Shown: positions 1-9,521, numbered from the stretch's first letter. The stretch: DNA of 64,000 nucleotides from Dokdonella_A sp964582225 (GCA_964582225.1 CAZORA010000006.1:1-64000), one strand, 5' to 3'. Program-made: numbers and translations. The notes: generated by a model not told the origin, from the letters alone.

Positions 1-2337
1 TTCTGGCACACCCAGGGCAGCGGCAAGTCCTACTCGATGGCGTTCTTCGCCGAGAAGGTGCGCCGCGTCGTGCCCGGCAACTTCACTTTTCTGGTGATGA
101 CCGACCGCGAGGACCTCGACGACCAGATCTGGCGCACGTTCATCGGCTGCGGCGTGACGGACGAGAAGACGCCGCGCGCCACCTCGGGCAAGGCGTTGCA
201 GGAGATCCTGCGCGCCAACCACCGCTACGTCTTCAGCCTGATCCACAAGTTCAACCAACCGGTGAGCGAGCCTTACAGCGTGCGCGACGACATCATCGTC
301 ATCTCGGACGAAGCGCATCGCACGCAGGCGGGCAAGTTCGCGCGCAACATGCGGCTTGCCCTTCCGAACGCTGCGTTCATCGGCTTCACCGGCACGCCGC
401 TCTTCAAGCACGACGAGCTGACCAAACGCATCTTCGGCGGGTATGTCTCGCGGTACGACTTCAAGCGCTCCGAAGAGGATCAGTCCACGGTCAAGCTGGT
501 GTACGAGAACCGGGGCGAGAAGCTGGGGATCGCCCGGCTCGACTTGAACGACCGGATCGCCGAGGCCGTCGAGAAGGCCGACCTCGATCCGGATCAGCAG
601 GCCCTGCTGGAGAAGCTGCTGGGCAAGGACTACGAAGTTATCACGGCCGACGACCGGCTCGACAAGCTGGCCGACGACTTCGTCGAGCACTGCTCCACCC
701 GCTGGGAGACCGGCAAGTCGATGCTGGTGTGCATCGACAAAATCACCTGTGCACGCATGTTCCAGCGCATCGAGCCGCGCTGGAAGGCGAAGGTCGCAAG
801 ACTCCGACGGCAGATCCCCGGCGTGGAGACCGAGCTTGACGCCGCCACCGACCCGGACGAGCGCGAGCGGCTCACGCGGCGACTCCAGTCCCTGCGTCGT
901 CAGGTGCAGTGGATGGACAGCACGATCGTCGAGATCATCATCAGCGAAGCGCAGAACGAGGTCCGCGACTTCCAGAAGTGGGGCTTCGACATCATCCCGC
1001 ATCGGGTGGTGATGAAGACCGGCTTCGAGACTCCGGACGGCAAACGGGTGGGCGTGGAAGATGCCTTCAAGGATCCGCAACATCCGTTCCGTATCGCGAT
1101 CGTCTGTGCGATGTGGCTGACCGGCTTCGACGTCGAGTGCCTGGCAACCCTCTACATCGACAAGCCGATGAAGGCGCACAACCTGATGCAGGCCATCGCT
1201 CGCGCCAACCGGGTGTTCCCCGGCAAGGACTGCGGCGTCATCGTCGACTACAACGGCATGCTCAAGAGCTTGCGCGAGGCGCTGGCGCAGTACGCCGTAG
1301 GCGATGACGGCGATGGAGACGGAGCCGGCGACATGGTGGCGCCGATCGAGGAACGGGTCGCGGCGCTGCTGCAGGCCATTGAAGCCGCGGAGAAGCATCT
1401 GCTCGGACTCGGTTTCGATGCGACCCGTCTCAGCGGCGCAACCGGGTTCGACCGCATCGAGGCGCTGCGGGACGCGTGCGACGCGCTCTACACCTCGGAC
1501 GATGCCAAGCGTCGATTCGAAATCATGGCACGCGAGGTGTTCAGCCGCTACAAGTCCCTGGTGATGGAGCCGAGCGCACTGGCCTGGGCGGAGCGCCACG
1601 ACAACCTCGAGGCGATCTACAAGAAGCTCCAGGACCGGCGCGACACGGCGGACGTGACCGAGGTGCTCAAGGAGTTGCACCGCATCGTCAACGAGGCAAT
1701 CCGCGCGGCGGCGCCCGGCGCCGACCATGCCGAAGGGCTCGCCGTGGACTTGAGCCGGATCGACTTCGACAAGCTCCGCGAAGAGTTCGCCAACAAGGTG
1801 CGCCGCAAGCACGCAGCACTACAGGACATTCGCGACGTGGTCGAGAAGAAGCTGGCGCAAATGCTGGCCCGCAATCCGCTGCGGATGGACTATTACAAGA
1901 AGTACCAGCAAATCATCGCGGACTACAACCGCGAGAAGGACCGCGCCACCGTCGAAGCGACGTTTGCGCAACTCGTGGAGTTCGCCGCCAACCTGGATGC
2001 CGAACAGCGGCGCGCTGCCGAAGAAGGGCTGAGCGAAGATGAGCTGGCGTTGTTCGACTTGTTGTTCAAGCAAAACATCAGCAAGAAGGATCGGGAGCGG
2101 CTGAAGCAGGCGAGCCAGGGTCTGCTGGCCTCGTTACGCGACCTTCTCGCCCCGATGCCAGGGTGGGCGCAGAACACGACGACGCAGGCCGAGGTCAGGG
2201 TCTTCATCCTCGATCGACTGTACGAATCGCTGCCGCGTCCTCCGTTCACGGACGTCGAGACCGAGAACATCGCGTCGCGGGTTTATGACTATGTCTGGCA
2301 GCGAAGCGCCAGTGGCCAAGCGCTGGCGGCGGCGTAG
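1..2337 (+). CDS. hsdR: Type I restriction enzyme R subunit (HsdR), C-terminal part, truncated by window edge
   Basis: The reading frame is already open at base 1 and encodes 778 residues before the stop. It is the motor subunit of a type I restriction-modification enzyme, an ATP-dependent translocase that cuts unmethylated DNA away from its recognition site. Helicase motifs appear in order: Walker A HTQGSGKS (visible residues 3-10), DEAH (about 103-106), TGTP (about 130) and the motif VI-type QAIARANR (about 397). A long helical C-terminus follows, where the family contacts the methylase core. The PD-(D/E)xK nuclease domain normally precedes Walker A and so lies outside the window. The first visible ATG (37) falls after the P-loop and is not the start. 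HsdM and HsdS are not visible and should lie to the left if the system is complete. Confidence 0.95.
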   Translation, partial: FWHTQGSGKSYSMAFFAEKVRRVVPGNFTFLVMTDREDLDDQIWRTFIGCGVTDEKTPRATSGKALQEILRANHRYVFSLIHKFNQPVSEPYSVRDDIIVISDEAHRTQAGKFARNMRLALPNAAFIGFTGTPLFKHDELTKRIFGGYVSRYDFKRSEEDQSTVKLVYENRGEKLGIARLDLNDRIAEAVEKADLDPDQQALLEKLLGKDYEVITADDRLDKLADDFVEHCSTRWETGKSMLVCIDKITCARMFQRIEPRWKAKVARLRRQIPGVETELDAATDPDERERLTRRLQSLRRQVQWMDSTIVEIIISEAQNEVRDFQKWGFDIIPHRVVMKTGFETPDGKRVGVEDAFKDPQHPFRIAIVCAMWLTGFDVECLATLYIDKPMKAHNLMQAIARANRVFPGKDCGVIVDYNGMLKSLREALAQYAVGDDGDGDGAGDMVAPIEERVAALLQAIEAAEKHLLGLGFDATRLSGATGFDRIEALRDACDALYTSDDAKRRFEIMAREVFSRYKSLVMEPSALAWAERHDNLEAIYKKLQDRRDTADVTEVLKELHRIVNEAIRAAAPGADHAEGLAVDLSRIDFDKLREEFANKVRRKHAALQDIRDVVEKKLAQMLARNPLRMDYYKKYQQIIADYNREKDRATVEATFAQLVEFAANLDAEQRRAAEEGLSEDELALFDLLFKQNISKKDRERLKQASQGLLASLRDLLAPMPGWAQNTTTQAEVRVFILDRLYESLPRPPFTDVETENIASRVYDYVWQRSASGQALAAA

Positions 2338-2474
2338 CGATGTTGACCGTTGACGCACGAAGGTCGACTCGTTCGACTGTCGCTGGACCCAAGCGCGCTG
2401 CTGTACTTGCAGGCTCGCGCACGTAGAATCAAGAAACCGTGGGGCGATTCCGCTCCGCCTCAGAGGCTTGCCGC

Positions 2475-3137
2475 ATGTCATTGAAGCTGTTTCTTGGCAC
2501 TGCGTTGATGTCCTTACTGCTTTGCGCCTGTACCGAAACGCGCTTTGCCACGCTTCCCGGAGAGGACTTGCAGAGCTGTGATCGGCGCTGGGAAGGGGTA
2601 TGGCAGGAGGTTGGCGCCGACGGTCGCCGCACCGACGTACCCCGGCACCTGACGGGCTTCGTGATGGATGCCGAGTGCAGGCTGCGGCTGTTCGAAGAGC
2701 CCGAGGAGGGCGGAGCGCTGCAGTTCTTCGCGCTGCCGCTGCGCTTTTTGCATTTGCGCGGCAGTGACTACCTGGTGGTGAGTGACCGCGACCTGCACGA
2801 GCTGGTCGAGCTGGAGCCGCCCTTCGACGTCGACCCAGCTCCGGTGGAGTCATTCTTCTTCCTCCGCTATCGGTTGCGCGGTGATCGTCTGGAGTTGAAC
2901 CAGGTCGACAGCGAGCAGACCGCGCGCTGGGTGCTCGACGGGACGCTGGACGGCAGCTTGACCAAGGGTCGCCACAGCCTGCACGTTTACGTGCGCGGAG
3001 ACGCAAAGCAGATGCGCGAACTCTTGTCCCGTCGCCAGCTGTTCAGCCGGCGCGGGGATTGGGTCATGCGGCGCAGTCATCTTAGCCTCGAGGATTTCGA
3101 ACGCGCGCGCTTGGAGCAGCACCCCGCCGGAAGGTGA
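2475..3137 (+). CDS. Putative lipoprotein of unknown function
   Basis: A 220-residue protein with a short hydrophobic N-terminus ending in a lipobox-like LCAC (Cys at about residue 18), so it is probably lipidated and anchored in the outer membrane or periplasm. I do not recognise a domain in the rest, which is charged and globular with no repeats. The start at 2475 is preferred over 2439 because it places the hydrophobic segment at the N-terminus and has AGAGG about 8 bases upstream. It follows hsdR by about 140 bp and has no evident functional link to it. It could instead be an ordinary secreted protein if the cysteine is not modified. Confidence 0.6.
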   Translation: MSLKLFLGTALMSLLLCACTETRFATLPGEDLQSCDRRWEGVWQEVGADGRRTDVPRHLTGFVMDAECRLRLFEEPEEGGALQFFALPLRFLHLRGSDYLVVSDRDLHELVELEPPFDVDPAPVESFFFLRYRLRGDRLELNQVDSEQTARWVLDGTLDGSLTKGRHSLHVYVRGDAKQMRELLSRRQLFSRRGDWVMRRSHLSLEDFERARLEQHPAGR

Positions 3138-3234
3138 GGGCGTTGCCCGAGGTCGCGCTGATCGACATCAAGGCAGGCAGGTGCGGATTTCTGGCAGACT
3201 TCTACGCTTTCTCCTCTGCACGGAATCCGGATTC

Positions 3235-3723
3235 ATGTCCTTTCGTTTTGCAAGTGTTCTGATCATTGGGTTGGCCGTGGCCGGTGGGGTCCGGGCGGCA
3301 CAGGAACATACGCATGCGCACCAGCATGCGGCGCACTCCGCCGCAGTCCCCGCGACGGTGCCGGCGAGTGGTTGGGCAACCGACGCGCCGCTGCGCGAAG
3401 GCATGGCCCGGGTGCACGCGGCAATCCACAAGCTGCACCACCATGATGGAGCGCTGTCCACGGAGCTCGCGCGCGCTGAAGCGCGGGAGATCCAGTCGGC
3501 GGTGAGCTTCATGTTTGCCAACTGCAAGCTCGACGCAGACGCCGACGCAGCCTTGCACCGGATCCTGCTGCCGCTGCAGTCGGGCGCTGTCGAGCTTGAG
3601 CGCAATCCGGCTGATCCGGCGCCGATCGCAGCCATGCATGAGGCCATGGAGGCCTACCCGCGCCAGTTCGACGATCCGAGCTGGGGCGCGCAGGGCTCTA
3701 CGCCCGCGCAGCACCAGCACTGA
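3235..3723 (+). CDS. Secreted His-rich DnrO-like protein
   Basis: A 162-residue exported protein. A signal peptide covers residues 1 to about 20 (MSFRFASVLIIGLAVAGG, cleavage near VRAA). A His-rich stretch (HTHAHQHAAH) follows, which could bind metal. The remainder (PLREGMARVHAAI, later FMFANCKLDADADAALH and YPRQFDDPSW) resembles the small DnrO-annotated proteins of Xanthomonadales as I remember them. Their function is not established and I assign none. The start at 3235 rather than 3181 places the signal peptide at the N-terminus. The gene ends 31 bp before the CxxC-protein gene and may be cotranscribed with it. Confidence 0.65.
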   Translation: MSFRFASVLIIGLAVAGGVRAAQEHTHAHQHAAHSAAVPATVPASGWATDAPLREGMARVHAAIHKLHHHDGALSTELARAEAREIQSAVSFMFANCKLDADADAALHRILLPLQSGAVELERNPADPAPIAAMHEAMEAYPRQFDDPSWGAQGSTPAQHQH

Positions 3724-3754
3724 AGTGCCGGCCGCAAGGCCGGGAGACAAGCAG

Positions 3755-4036
3755 ATGATCGAATACATTCAAGCCTGGCAGTGCATTGGCTGCGGGAAAA
3801 TCGAGGCGCCGCAGCCCTGTATTGGCGTATGCAAGGACAAGAAGGTTTTCCTGATCGGCAAGAACGAGCACGAAGCGGCACTGGCTGAAATTGAGCGCCT
3901 GCGCGGTCGGATCGAACAGGCTTCGGCGGTGCTGCTGCGCTTCGAACGAGCCGAGCCGCGCGAGGGCCAGTGGGAACGCACCTGGCGCGAGATGCAAGCC
4001 CAGGTCGGTACGATTCGCGCGCTGCTCAAGACCTGA
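3755..4036 (+). CDS. Small CxxC protein (hypothetical)
   Basis: A 93-residue cytoplasmic protein. Its N-terminus has four cysteines, CIGCG followed by CIGVC, spaced like a zinc ribbon or a small redox-metal site (residues about 9-25). The C-terminal half is an alpha-helical, probably coiled-coil segment rich in Glu and Arg. No signal peptide or membrane segment is seen. I recognise the pattern WQCIGCGKIEAPQPCIGVC as that of a conserved hypothetical protein but know no function for it. The ATG at 3755 has a GGGAG element about 9 bases upstream. Confidence 0.7.
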   Translation: MIEYIQAWQCIGCGKIEAPQPCIGVCKDKKVFLIGKNEHEAALAEIERLRGRIEQASAVLLRFERAEPREGQWERTWREMQAQVGTIRALLKT

Positions 4037-4149
4037 GCAGGGCCTGTGCAGGAAGGGCTTCATGCAGGAGCGTCGGCAGGCGCGGCCGCAGCGCTCTGAC
4101 GACGCAGATGCGCGCGTCGGGCGTTTGTGGCGGCAGCGGGTGGCGGCTC

Positions 4150-5388
4150 TCAGGCCTCGGGCAGAGCCTCGAGCGCGGCGTCGATTGCTGCTTTGCGTTT
4201 CGGGTCTTCGAGCTTTTCGCCGCTTTCTTGCAGCAGCGCGCGCGCTTCCTGCAGGCGATTGCGATGCGCCAAAAGCGGCGCCACCGCCAGTGCCCAGTTC
4301 ACGCGCGCCGGGTTGCGCGGCCAGCGCTTCAGCATGGCCAGCCAGATATCGATCGCCAGCGAATTCAGGCCGAGCTCCTGTGCGCGCCGGGCGAGACGTT
4401 CGCCGTCTTCCGCCTCGTGGGGCGTGAAGCTCGGCTCCACCGATAGCGTCTCGCGCAGCAGGGCGAGCGCCTCGCGATCCCTCTTTTCCAGGAGCAGCAG
4501 GTTGAGATAGGGGCCGGCGTGCTCGACCAGATCCGCCTCGGCGCCGCGGCTGCGCAGCAGCCTGCGGAACAGCTGGTGGGTCTCGAGCGGCACCGCGCGC
4601 TCGCGCATTTCCTCGCGGATGCGGGCCAACGCCGTGTCCACGTCACCGCTGGCGACGCTGCTTTCGGTGTGTTCGATCAGGGTGACGTCGCGCGGCCGGT
4701 GGCGGGAGCGTGCGAGTTGCGGTTCGACCTCGAAACCGAGCTCCTCGCGGTGCTGATACACCAGATAGCCCATCAGGTGGAAGGCTGCGAACAGGCCCCA
4801 GATCCAGGTCAGGGTCACGATGCTGTCGACCAACAGCAGCGGCACGAAGTCGGCCAGCAAGTCACCGGCCGTGGCGGCGCTGATCTGGATCACGAACAGC
4901 AGGCCGAAGGCGGTGAAGTAGGACGTGCCGATGCGGCTCATCATGGCGAGCGGCGTCAGCGGGTTGAGCGCGCGCAGCAGGCTGCCGTCGATCGCAAGCG
5001 ACATGATGCTGCCGGGCAACAGCAGGCTGATGCCCGATATGAGCACGACGAACGCCAGCTTGCCGGCCCAGAGCGGCACTGCGATCAGGAGCGCGGCGAC
5101 CAGGGCGCAGAGCAGCAGAAAGCGCACGACCGTGCCGGTGTTGGTATGGATGCTGACGTCGGGTGGCTCCATGTGTCCACGCGCGGTGTGGACCAGGATC
5201 TCGAAGGCGTAGCGGCAGGCAGCAAGGTGCACGATCAGACCGAAGAGCCAACCGCCGAACGGCAGCACGGCAAGCAGATTGAGCAGAGTCAGCGTGATGA
5301 GACTGGCCAGCGCGCTGCCCATGAACGGATAGCGGACGATGCCGCGCAGGTGGTTCCAGAACGGTTCGGTTGGCGTCGTCGGGGGCAT
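4150..5388 (-). CDS. Integral membrane protein with C-terminal TPR-like region (DUF4013-like)
   Basis: A 412-residue protein in two parts. Residues about 20-215 hold five or six hydrophobic segments, for example GSALASLITLTLLNLLAVL and VVRFLLLCALVAALLIAVP. The layout resembles the DUF4013 type of bacterial membrane protein. Residues about 235-412 are hydrophilic helical repeats resembling TPRs (LALLRETLSVEPSF, LNSLAIDIWLAMLKRWPRN, LLAHRNRLQEARALLQES), probably cytoplasmic. The gene is convergent with the CxxC gene and monocistronic. No enzymatic motif is seen; a scaffolding role is only a guess. Confidence 0.7.
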   Translation of the reverse strand: MPPTTPTEPFWNHLRGIVRYPFMGSALASLITLTLLNLLAVLPFGGWLFGLIVHLAACRYAFEILVHTARGHMEPPDVSIHTNTGTVVRFLLLCALVAALLIAVPLWAGKLAFVVLISGISLLLPGSIMSLAIDGSLLRALNPLTPLAMMSRIGTSYFTAFGLLFVIQISAATAGDLLADFVPLLLVDSIVTLTWIWGLFAAFHLMGYLVYQHREELGFEVEPQLARSRHRPRDVTLIEHTESSVASGDVDTALARIREEMRERAVPLETHQLFRRLLRSRGAEADLVEHAGPYLNLLLLEKRDREALALLRETLSVEPSFTPHEAEDGERLARRAQELGLNSLAIDIWLAMLKRWPRNPARVNWALAVAPLLAHRNRLQEARALLQESGEKLEDPKRKAAIDAALEALPEA

Positions 5389-5575
5389 GCGCGCTAGGCC
5401 CGTATTCGGGGTGCGTCAGGATGCAGGAGAAAGTTCCTGGGAGGCAAGGGCGGGCGATCGGTCACGCCGCAGGCGGGTCTTCGTCTTCGATTCCGCGTCT
5501 GCGCCGGCTTGCGGCTGCAGTTCGACGCGGGGCCGGTTAGCATGGGCCGCTCATCCACGAATCCGAGGTTGCTCG

Positions 5576-6013
5576 ATGAAGCATTCCAAGTCGCACCTGG
5601 CGCTTGCCCTGATCGGCCTGCTGCTGCCCGTGCTGGTTGTCGCTCAAGGCAGCGACGAACAGTGGGCGGTCACCGTGAAGATGAGCATGACCAAGCCGAT
5701 GGCGATGGATCTGCCGGTACAGACGCACCAGAGCTGCGTGCCGGCCAATACCGATGTGCTCGCGCCGCCAACTGACGGGGCGGCGGACTGTCGGGTCGAG
5801 AAGATGGAGAAAGAGGATCAGCGGGTCAGCTTTCGCATCAGCTGCAACATGCAGGGCGCGCGGATGACTGGAGACGGCTGGGCCGAGCACAGCGACGCCG
5901 ACAGCTATCGCGGCGAGTTCAGCGTTGAGGGCGAAGCCGAGGGCATGCCGATGGCGATGACGATGAGCTACAGCGGCAAGCGCACCGGTCGCTGCACCGC
6001 GACCAAGGACTGA
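5576..6013 (+). CDS. DUF3617-type periplasmic protein
   Basis: A 145-residue protein with an N-terminal signal peptide (residues 1 to about 23, ending LLVLPV-like hydrophobic then VVAQG). The mature part is Met-rich and ends with the SGKRTGRCTA pattern typical of DUF3617 proteins, with four cysteines that could form two disulfides (CVPAN, CRVEK, SCNMQG, GRC). Function is unknown in the family. The start at 5576 gives a proper signal peptide; an in-frame upstream start at 5339 would bury it. A perfect hairpin lies 63 bp after the stop. Confidence 0.75.
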   Translation: MKHSKSHLALALIGLLLPVLVVAQGSDEQWAVTVKMSMTKPMAMDLPVQTHQSCVPANTDVLAPPTDGAADCRVEKMEKEDQRVSFRISCNMQGARMTGDGWAEHSDADSYRGEFSVEGEAEGMPMAMTMSYSGKRTGRCTATKD

Positions 6014-6075
6014 AGCGCCACGGTGTCGCTGCAGGGCCGGCGCGGTCGCGTGCTCTGGCTCTGCGGCGCTGGTAC

Positions 6076-6093
6076 AGCCGGCCTCAGCCGGCT
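6076..6093 (+). terminator. Candidate terminator hairpin after the DUF3617 gene
   Basis: A perfect inverted repeat, AGCCGGC-CTCA-GCCGGCT, followed on the + strand by a T-rich run (TTCTTCT). It lies between the convergent DUF3617 and ppsA genes and overlaps the last codons of ppsA, so it could serve the + strand transcript. The U tract is imperfect. Confidence 0.45.
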
Positions 6094-8456
6094 TTCTTCT
6101 GCGCCAGCTTGAGCCAGGTGTCAACTACGGTGTCCGGATTGAGCGACACCGATTCGATACCTTCGTCCATCAGCCACTCGGCCAGATCCGGGTGGTCGCT
6201 CGGGCCCTGACCGCAGATGCCGATGTATTTGCCGCGACGCCGGGCGGTCTGGATCGCCATCGAGAGCATCTTTTTGACCGCCGGGTCGCGCTCGTCGAAC
6301 AGGCTGGCGACGATGCCGGAGTCGCGGTCGAGCCCAAGGGTGAGCTGGGTGAGGTCGTTCGAGCCGATGGAAAAGCCATCGAAGATGTCGAGGAACTCGT
6401 CGGCCAGCAGGGCGTTCGAGGGCACTTCGCACATCATGATGACCTTGAGTTCGTTCTCGCCCTGCCTGAGGCCGTGCTTGGCCAGCACCTCGATCACCTT
6501 GCGACCCTCGCCGGTGGTGCGCACGAAGGGGATCATGGCCCACACATTGGTCAGGCCCATGTCGTCGCGCACCTTCTTCATGGCGCGGCATTCGAGCGCG
6601 AAGGCGTCCTCGAAGGAGGGATCGACATAGCGGCTCGCGCCGCGGAAGCCGATCATCGGGTTCTCCTCGTGCGGCTCGTAGCGCTTGCCGCCGAGCAGGT
6701 TGGCGTATTCGTTGGACTTGAAGTCCGACAGGCGCACGATGACCGGCTTGGGCGCAACGGAAGCGGCGATGGTGGCGATGCCCTCGGCGAGACGGTCGAC
6801 GTAGAACTCCACCGGGCCGGCGTAACCGGCGATGCGCTCGTCGATCTGGCGGCGGGTTTCCAGATCCTGCCGGTCGTACTCGAGCAGGGCCTTGGGATGC
6901 ACGCCGATGTGGCTGGCGATGATCATCTCCAGTCGCGCCAGACCGATGCCGGCGTTGGGCAGCATGGCGAAGTCGAAGGCGCGTTCCGGGTTGGCCACGT
7001 TCATCATGATCTTGAGCGGCGCGGGCGGCATGGCGCCGAGATCGGCGGTGACGCGCTCGAAGGTGAGCTTGCCCGCGTAGATGAAGCCGGTGTCGCCTTC
7101 GGCGCAGGACACCGTGACCTCGGTGCCGTCGGGGATGGCGTCGAGCGCATTGCCGGTGCCGACCACCGCCGGCACGCCCAGTTCGCGCGCGATGATCGCA
7201 GCGTGGCAGGTGCGTCCGCCGCGATTGGTGACGATCGCCGCGGCACGTTTCATCACCGGCTCCCAGTCGGGGTCGGTCATGTCGGCCACCAGCACGTCGC
7301 CGGGCTGCACGCGGTGCATTTCCTTGACCGAGCGGATCACCCGGGCGACGCCGGCGCCGATCTTCTGGCCGATCGAGCGGCCCTCGGCAAGCACCTGACC
7401 GCGCTCGCTCATCTGGAAGCGCTCGATCTGAGTGGCGCGACTGCGCGACTTCACCGTTTCCGGTCGCGCCTGCAGGATGTAAAGCTTGCCGCTTCGACCG
7501 TCCTTGCCCCACTCGATGTCCATCGGCCGGCCGTAGTGCTCTTCGATGATCAAGGCCTGGCGGGCCAGCGCGTGGACTTCGTCATCGCTCAGGCAGAAGC
7601 GTGCGCGCTCCGCAGGTGGCGTGTCCTCGACGGTCACGCGCTCGCCAGGCTTGGTGGAGTACACCATGCGCTGCTGCTTGGCGCCGAGGTGGCGGCGCAG
7701 GATCGCGGGCTTGCCCTGGCGCAGGCCGGGCTTGAAGACGTAGAACTCGTCTGGGTTGACCGCGCCCTGCACGACCATCTCGCCGAGGCCGTAGCTTGCC
7801 GTGACGAAGACCGCCTCGCGGAAGCCCGACTCGGTGTCGAGGGTGAACAGCACGCCCGAGGCGCCCGTGTCCGAGCGCACCATGAGCTGCACGCCGGCGG
7901 ACAGGAACACGTCTTCGTGCTTGAAGCCGTGGTGCACGCGGTAGGCGATCGCGCGGTCGTTGTAGAGCGAGGCAAAGACCTCTTTCACCTTGTGCAGCAC
8001 GTCCTCGATGCCGCTGACGTTGAGGAAGGTTTCCTGCTGGCCGGCGAAGGAGGCGTCGGGCAGGTCCTCGGCGGTTGCCGATGAGCGCACCGCGACCGCG
8101 ACGTCGCGGACACCCGCATTCTCGCAGAGCTTCGCGTAGGCGCCACGGATCGCCTGGTCGAGGTCGGCGGGCAGGGCGGTGTCGACGATCCAGCCGCGGA
8201 TTTCGCGGCCGGCTGCGACCAGCGCCTCGACGTCCTCTACATCGAGGGCGCCCAGTCGAGCCTGGATGCGCGCCGCGAGCCCGCTCCTTTCGAGATAGTC
8301 CTGGTAGGCCGTGGCGGTGGTTGCAAAGCCACCTGGAACCGATACGCCGAGCGCGGCGAGATTGCCGATCATCTCGCCAAGTGAGGCGTTCTTGCCGCCG
8401 ACCTGGGCCAGGTCGCGCATGCGCAAGGAATCAAGCCAAAGCACCAGATCGCTCAA
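6084..8456 (-). CDS. ppsA: Phosphoenolpyruvate synthase
   Basis: A 790-residue enzyme converting pyruvate, ATP and water to PEP, AMP and phosphate, the gluconeogenic entry from C3 compounds. The N-terminal ATP-binding domain begins VGGKNASLGEMIG. The swivelling phosphohistidine domain carries GGRTCHAAIIARELGVP, with the catalytic His near residue 418. The C-terminal PEP/pyruvate barrel includes GSNDLTQL and the catalytic-Cys loop ICGQGPSDHPD. Length is normal. The start codon is a rare TTG at 8456, supported by CGGAGAA about 7 bases upstream and by agreement with the family N-terminus (SDLVLWLDSL before the VGGKNA block). It is divergent from its regulator ppsR. Weak initiation from TTG may limit expression. 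Confidence 0.97.
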   Translation of the reverse strand: MSDLVLWLDSLRMRDLAQVGGKNASLGEMIGNLAALGVSVPGGFATTATAYQDYLERSGLAARIQARLGALDVEDVEALVAAGREIRGWIVDTALPADLDQAIRGAYAKLCENAGVRDVAVAVRSSATAEDLPDASFAGQQETFLNVSGIEDVLHKVKEVFASLYNDRAIAYRVHHGFKHEDVFLSAGVQLMVRSDTGASGVLFTLDTESGFREAVFVTASYGLGEMVVQGAVNPDEFYVFKPGLRQGKPAILRRHLGAKQQRMVYSTKPGERVTVEDTPPAERARFCLSDDEVHALARQALIIEEHYGRPMDIEWGKDGRSGKLYILQARPETVKSRSRATQIERFQMSERGQVLAEGRSIGQKIGAGVARVIRSVKEMHRVQPGDVLVADMTDPDWEPVMKRAAAIVTNRGGRTCHAAIIARELGVPAVVGTGNALDAIPDGTEVTVSCAEGDTGFIYAGKLTFERVTADLGAMPPAPLKIMMNVANPERAFDFAMLPNAGIGLARLEMIIASHIGVHPKALLEYDRQDLETRRQIDERIAGYAGPVEFYVDRLAEGIATIAASVAPKPVIVRLSDFKSNEYANLLGGKRYEPHEENPMIGFRGASRYVDPSFEDAFALECRAMKKVRDDMGLTNVWAMIPFVRTTGEGRKVIEVLAKHGLRQGENELKVIMMCEVPSNALLADEFLDIFDGFSIGSNDLTQLTLGLDRDSGIVASLFDERDPAVKKMLSMAIQTARRRGKYIGICGQGPSDHPDLAEWLMDEGIESVSLNPDTVVDTWLKLAQKKAG

Positions 8457-8584
8457 GACGGTTCTCCGGGGGTGGGACGGAATGCGCAGCGGACACTGCG
8501 GCAGCGCGTCAATTTTCCGGCTTTAGCTCGGGCGGGGCAAGCCAGGTCGGGCGTCTGGTGCTGCTCCTCGCGTACACTGCACCG

Positions 8585-9400
8585 ATGCGCCGCAGCATCT
8601 TCTATGTATCCGACGGTACCGGCATCACTTCCGAGACCATCGGCCACAGCCTCCTGAGTCAGTTCGACTCGGTCGAGTTCGACACCTACCGTCTGCCGTT
8701 CGTCGACAGCGAGGAGAAAGCACAGGCGACCGCCGTGCGCATCCGCTCTTTCTATGCGCAGAACGGCACGCGGCCGATCGTGGTCAACACCATCATGGAC
8801 AAGCGCCTGAGCGACCTGGTTGCCGAGAGCGGTGCGCTGATGCTCGACGTGTTCGCGCCCTTCGTCGCTCCGCTCGAGGCCGAGCTCGGCCGCAAGCGCT
8901 CCCGCAGCGTGGGGCGCGCCCACGGTGTGGTCGATTTCCACAAGTACGAAGCGCGCATCAACGCGACCAACTATGCGCTGGCGCACGACGATGGAGTCGA
9001 CGTCAACTACACCCACGCCGATGTGATCCTGGTTGGAGTATCGCGGGTCGGCAAGACGCCGACCTGCCTCTACATGGCGCTCCACTATGGCGTGAAGGCC
9101 GCCAACTACCCGCTCACCGAAGAGGATCTCGACCGGCTCGAGCTGCCCCGGCGGCTGGCGCCGCATCGGCCGCTGCTCTATGGCCTCACGATCGACGCCG
9201 AGCGCCTCGCCGAGGTGCGCGAGGCGCGCCGCCCGGGTAGCAGCTACGCCAAGATCGAACAGTGCCGCTGGGAGCTCAAGCAGGCGGATCGAATCTTCCG
9301 CCGCGAGCGGATCGCGGTGCAGAACACCACTCACACTTCGATCGAGGAGATCGCGAGCAAGATCCTCGCCGAGCTCGGTATCGAAAAGCACATGTTCTGA
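8585..9400 (+). CDS. ppsR: PEP synthase regulatory protein (bifunctional kinase/pyrophosphorylase)
   Basis: A 271-residue DUF299-family protein. The family inactivates PpsA by ADP-dependent phosphorylation of a threonine near the catalytic His, and reactivates it by phosphate-dependent pyrophosphorylation. The N-terminus IFYVSDGTGITSET and the P-loop GVSRVGKT (residues about 151-158) are diagnostic. The ATG at 8585 matches the family start; the frame stays open upstream to 8075 but that part is antisense to ppsA. It is transcribed divergently from ppsA across 128 bp, an arrangement that allows coordinated control. Confidence 0.95.
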   Translation: MRRSIFYVSDGTGITSETIGHSLLSQFDSVEFDTYRLPFVDSEEKAQATAVRIRSFYAQNGTRPIVVNTIMDKRLSDLVAESGALMLDVFAPFVAPLEAELGRKRSRSVGRAHGVVDFHKYEARINATNYALAHDDGVDVNYTHADVILVGVSRVGKTPTCLYMALHYGVKAANYPLTEEDLDRLELPRRLAPHRPLLYGLTIDAERLAEVREARRPGSSYAKIEQCRWELKQADRIFRRERIAVQNTTHTSIEEIASKILAELGIEKHMF

Positions 9401-9521
9401 CGCGCAGCCCGCGGCCGGTCTGCCTGCCGGACCGCTGCTCGCACCGGGCGACCCATCATATCGGTGACCGCCCCCTCTCGAAAGACTACCGAGCGCGCGC
9501 CGCGGCCCCTATGATCAGCGC

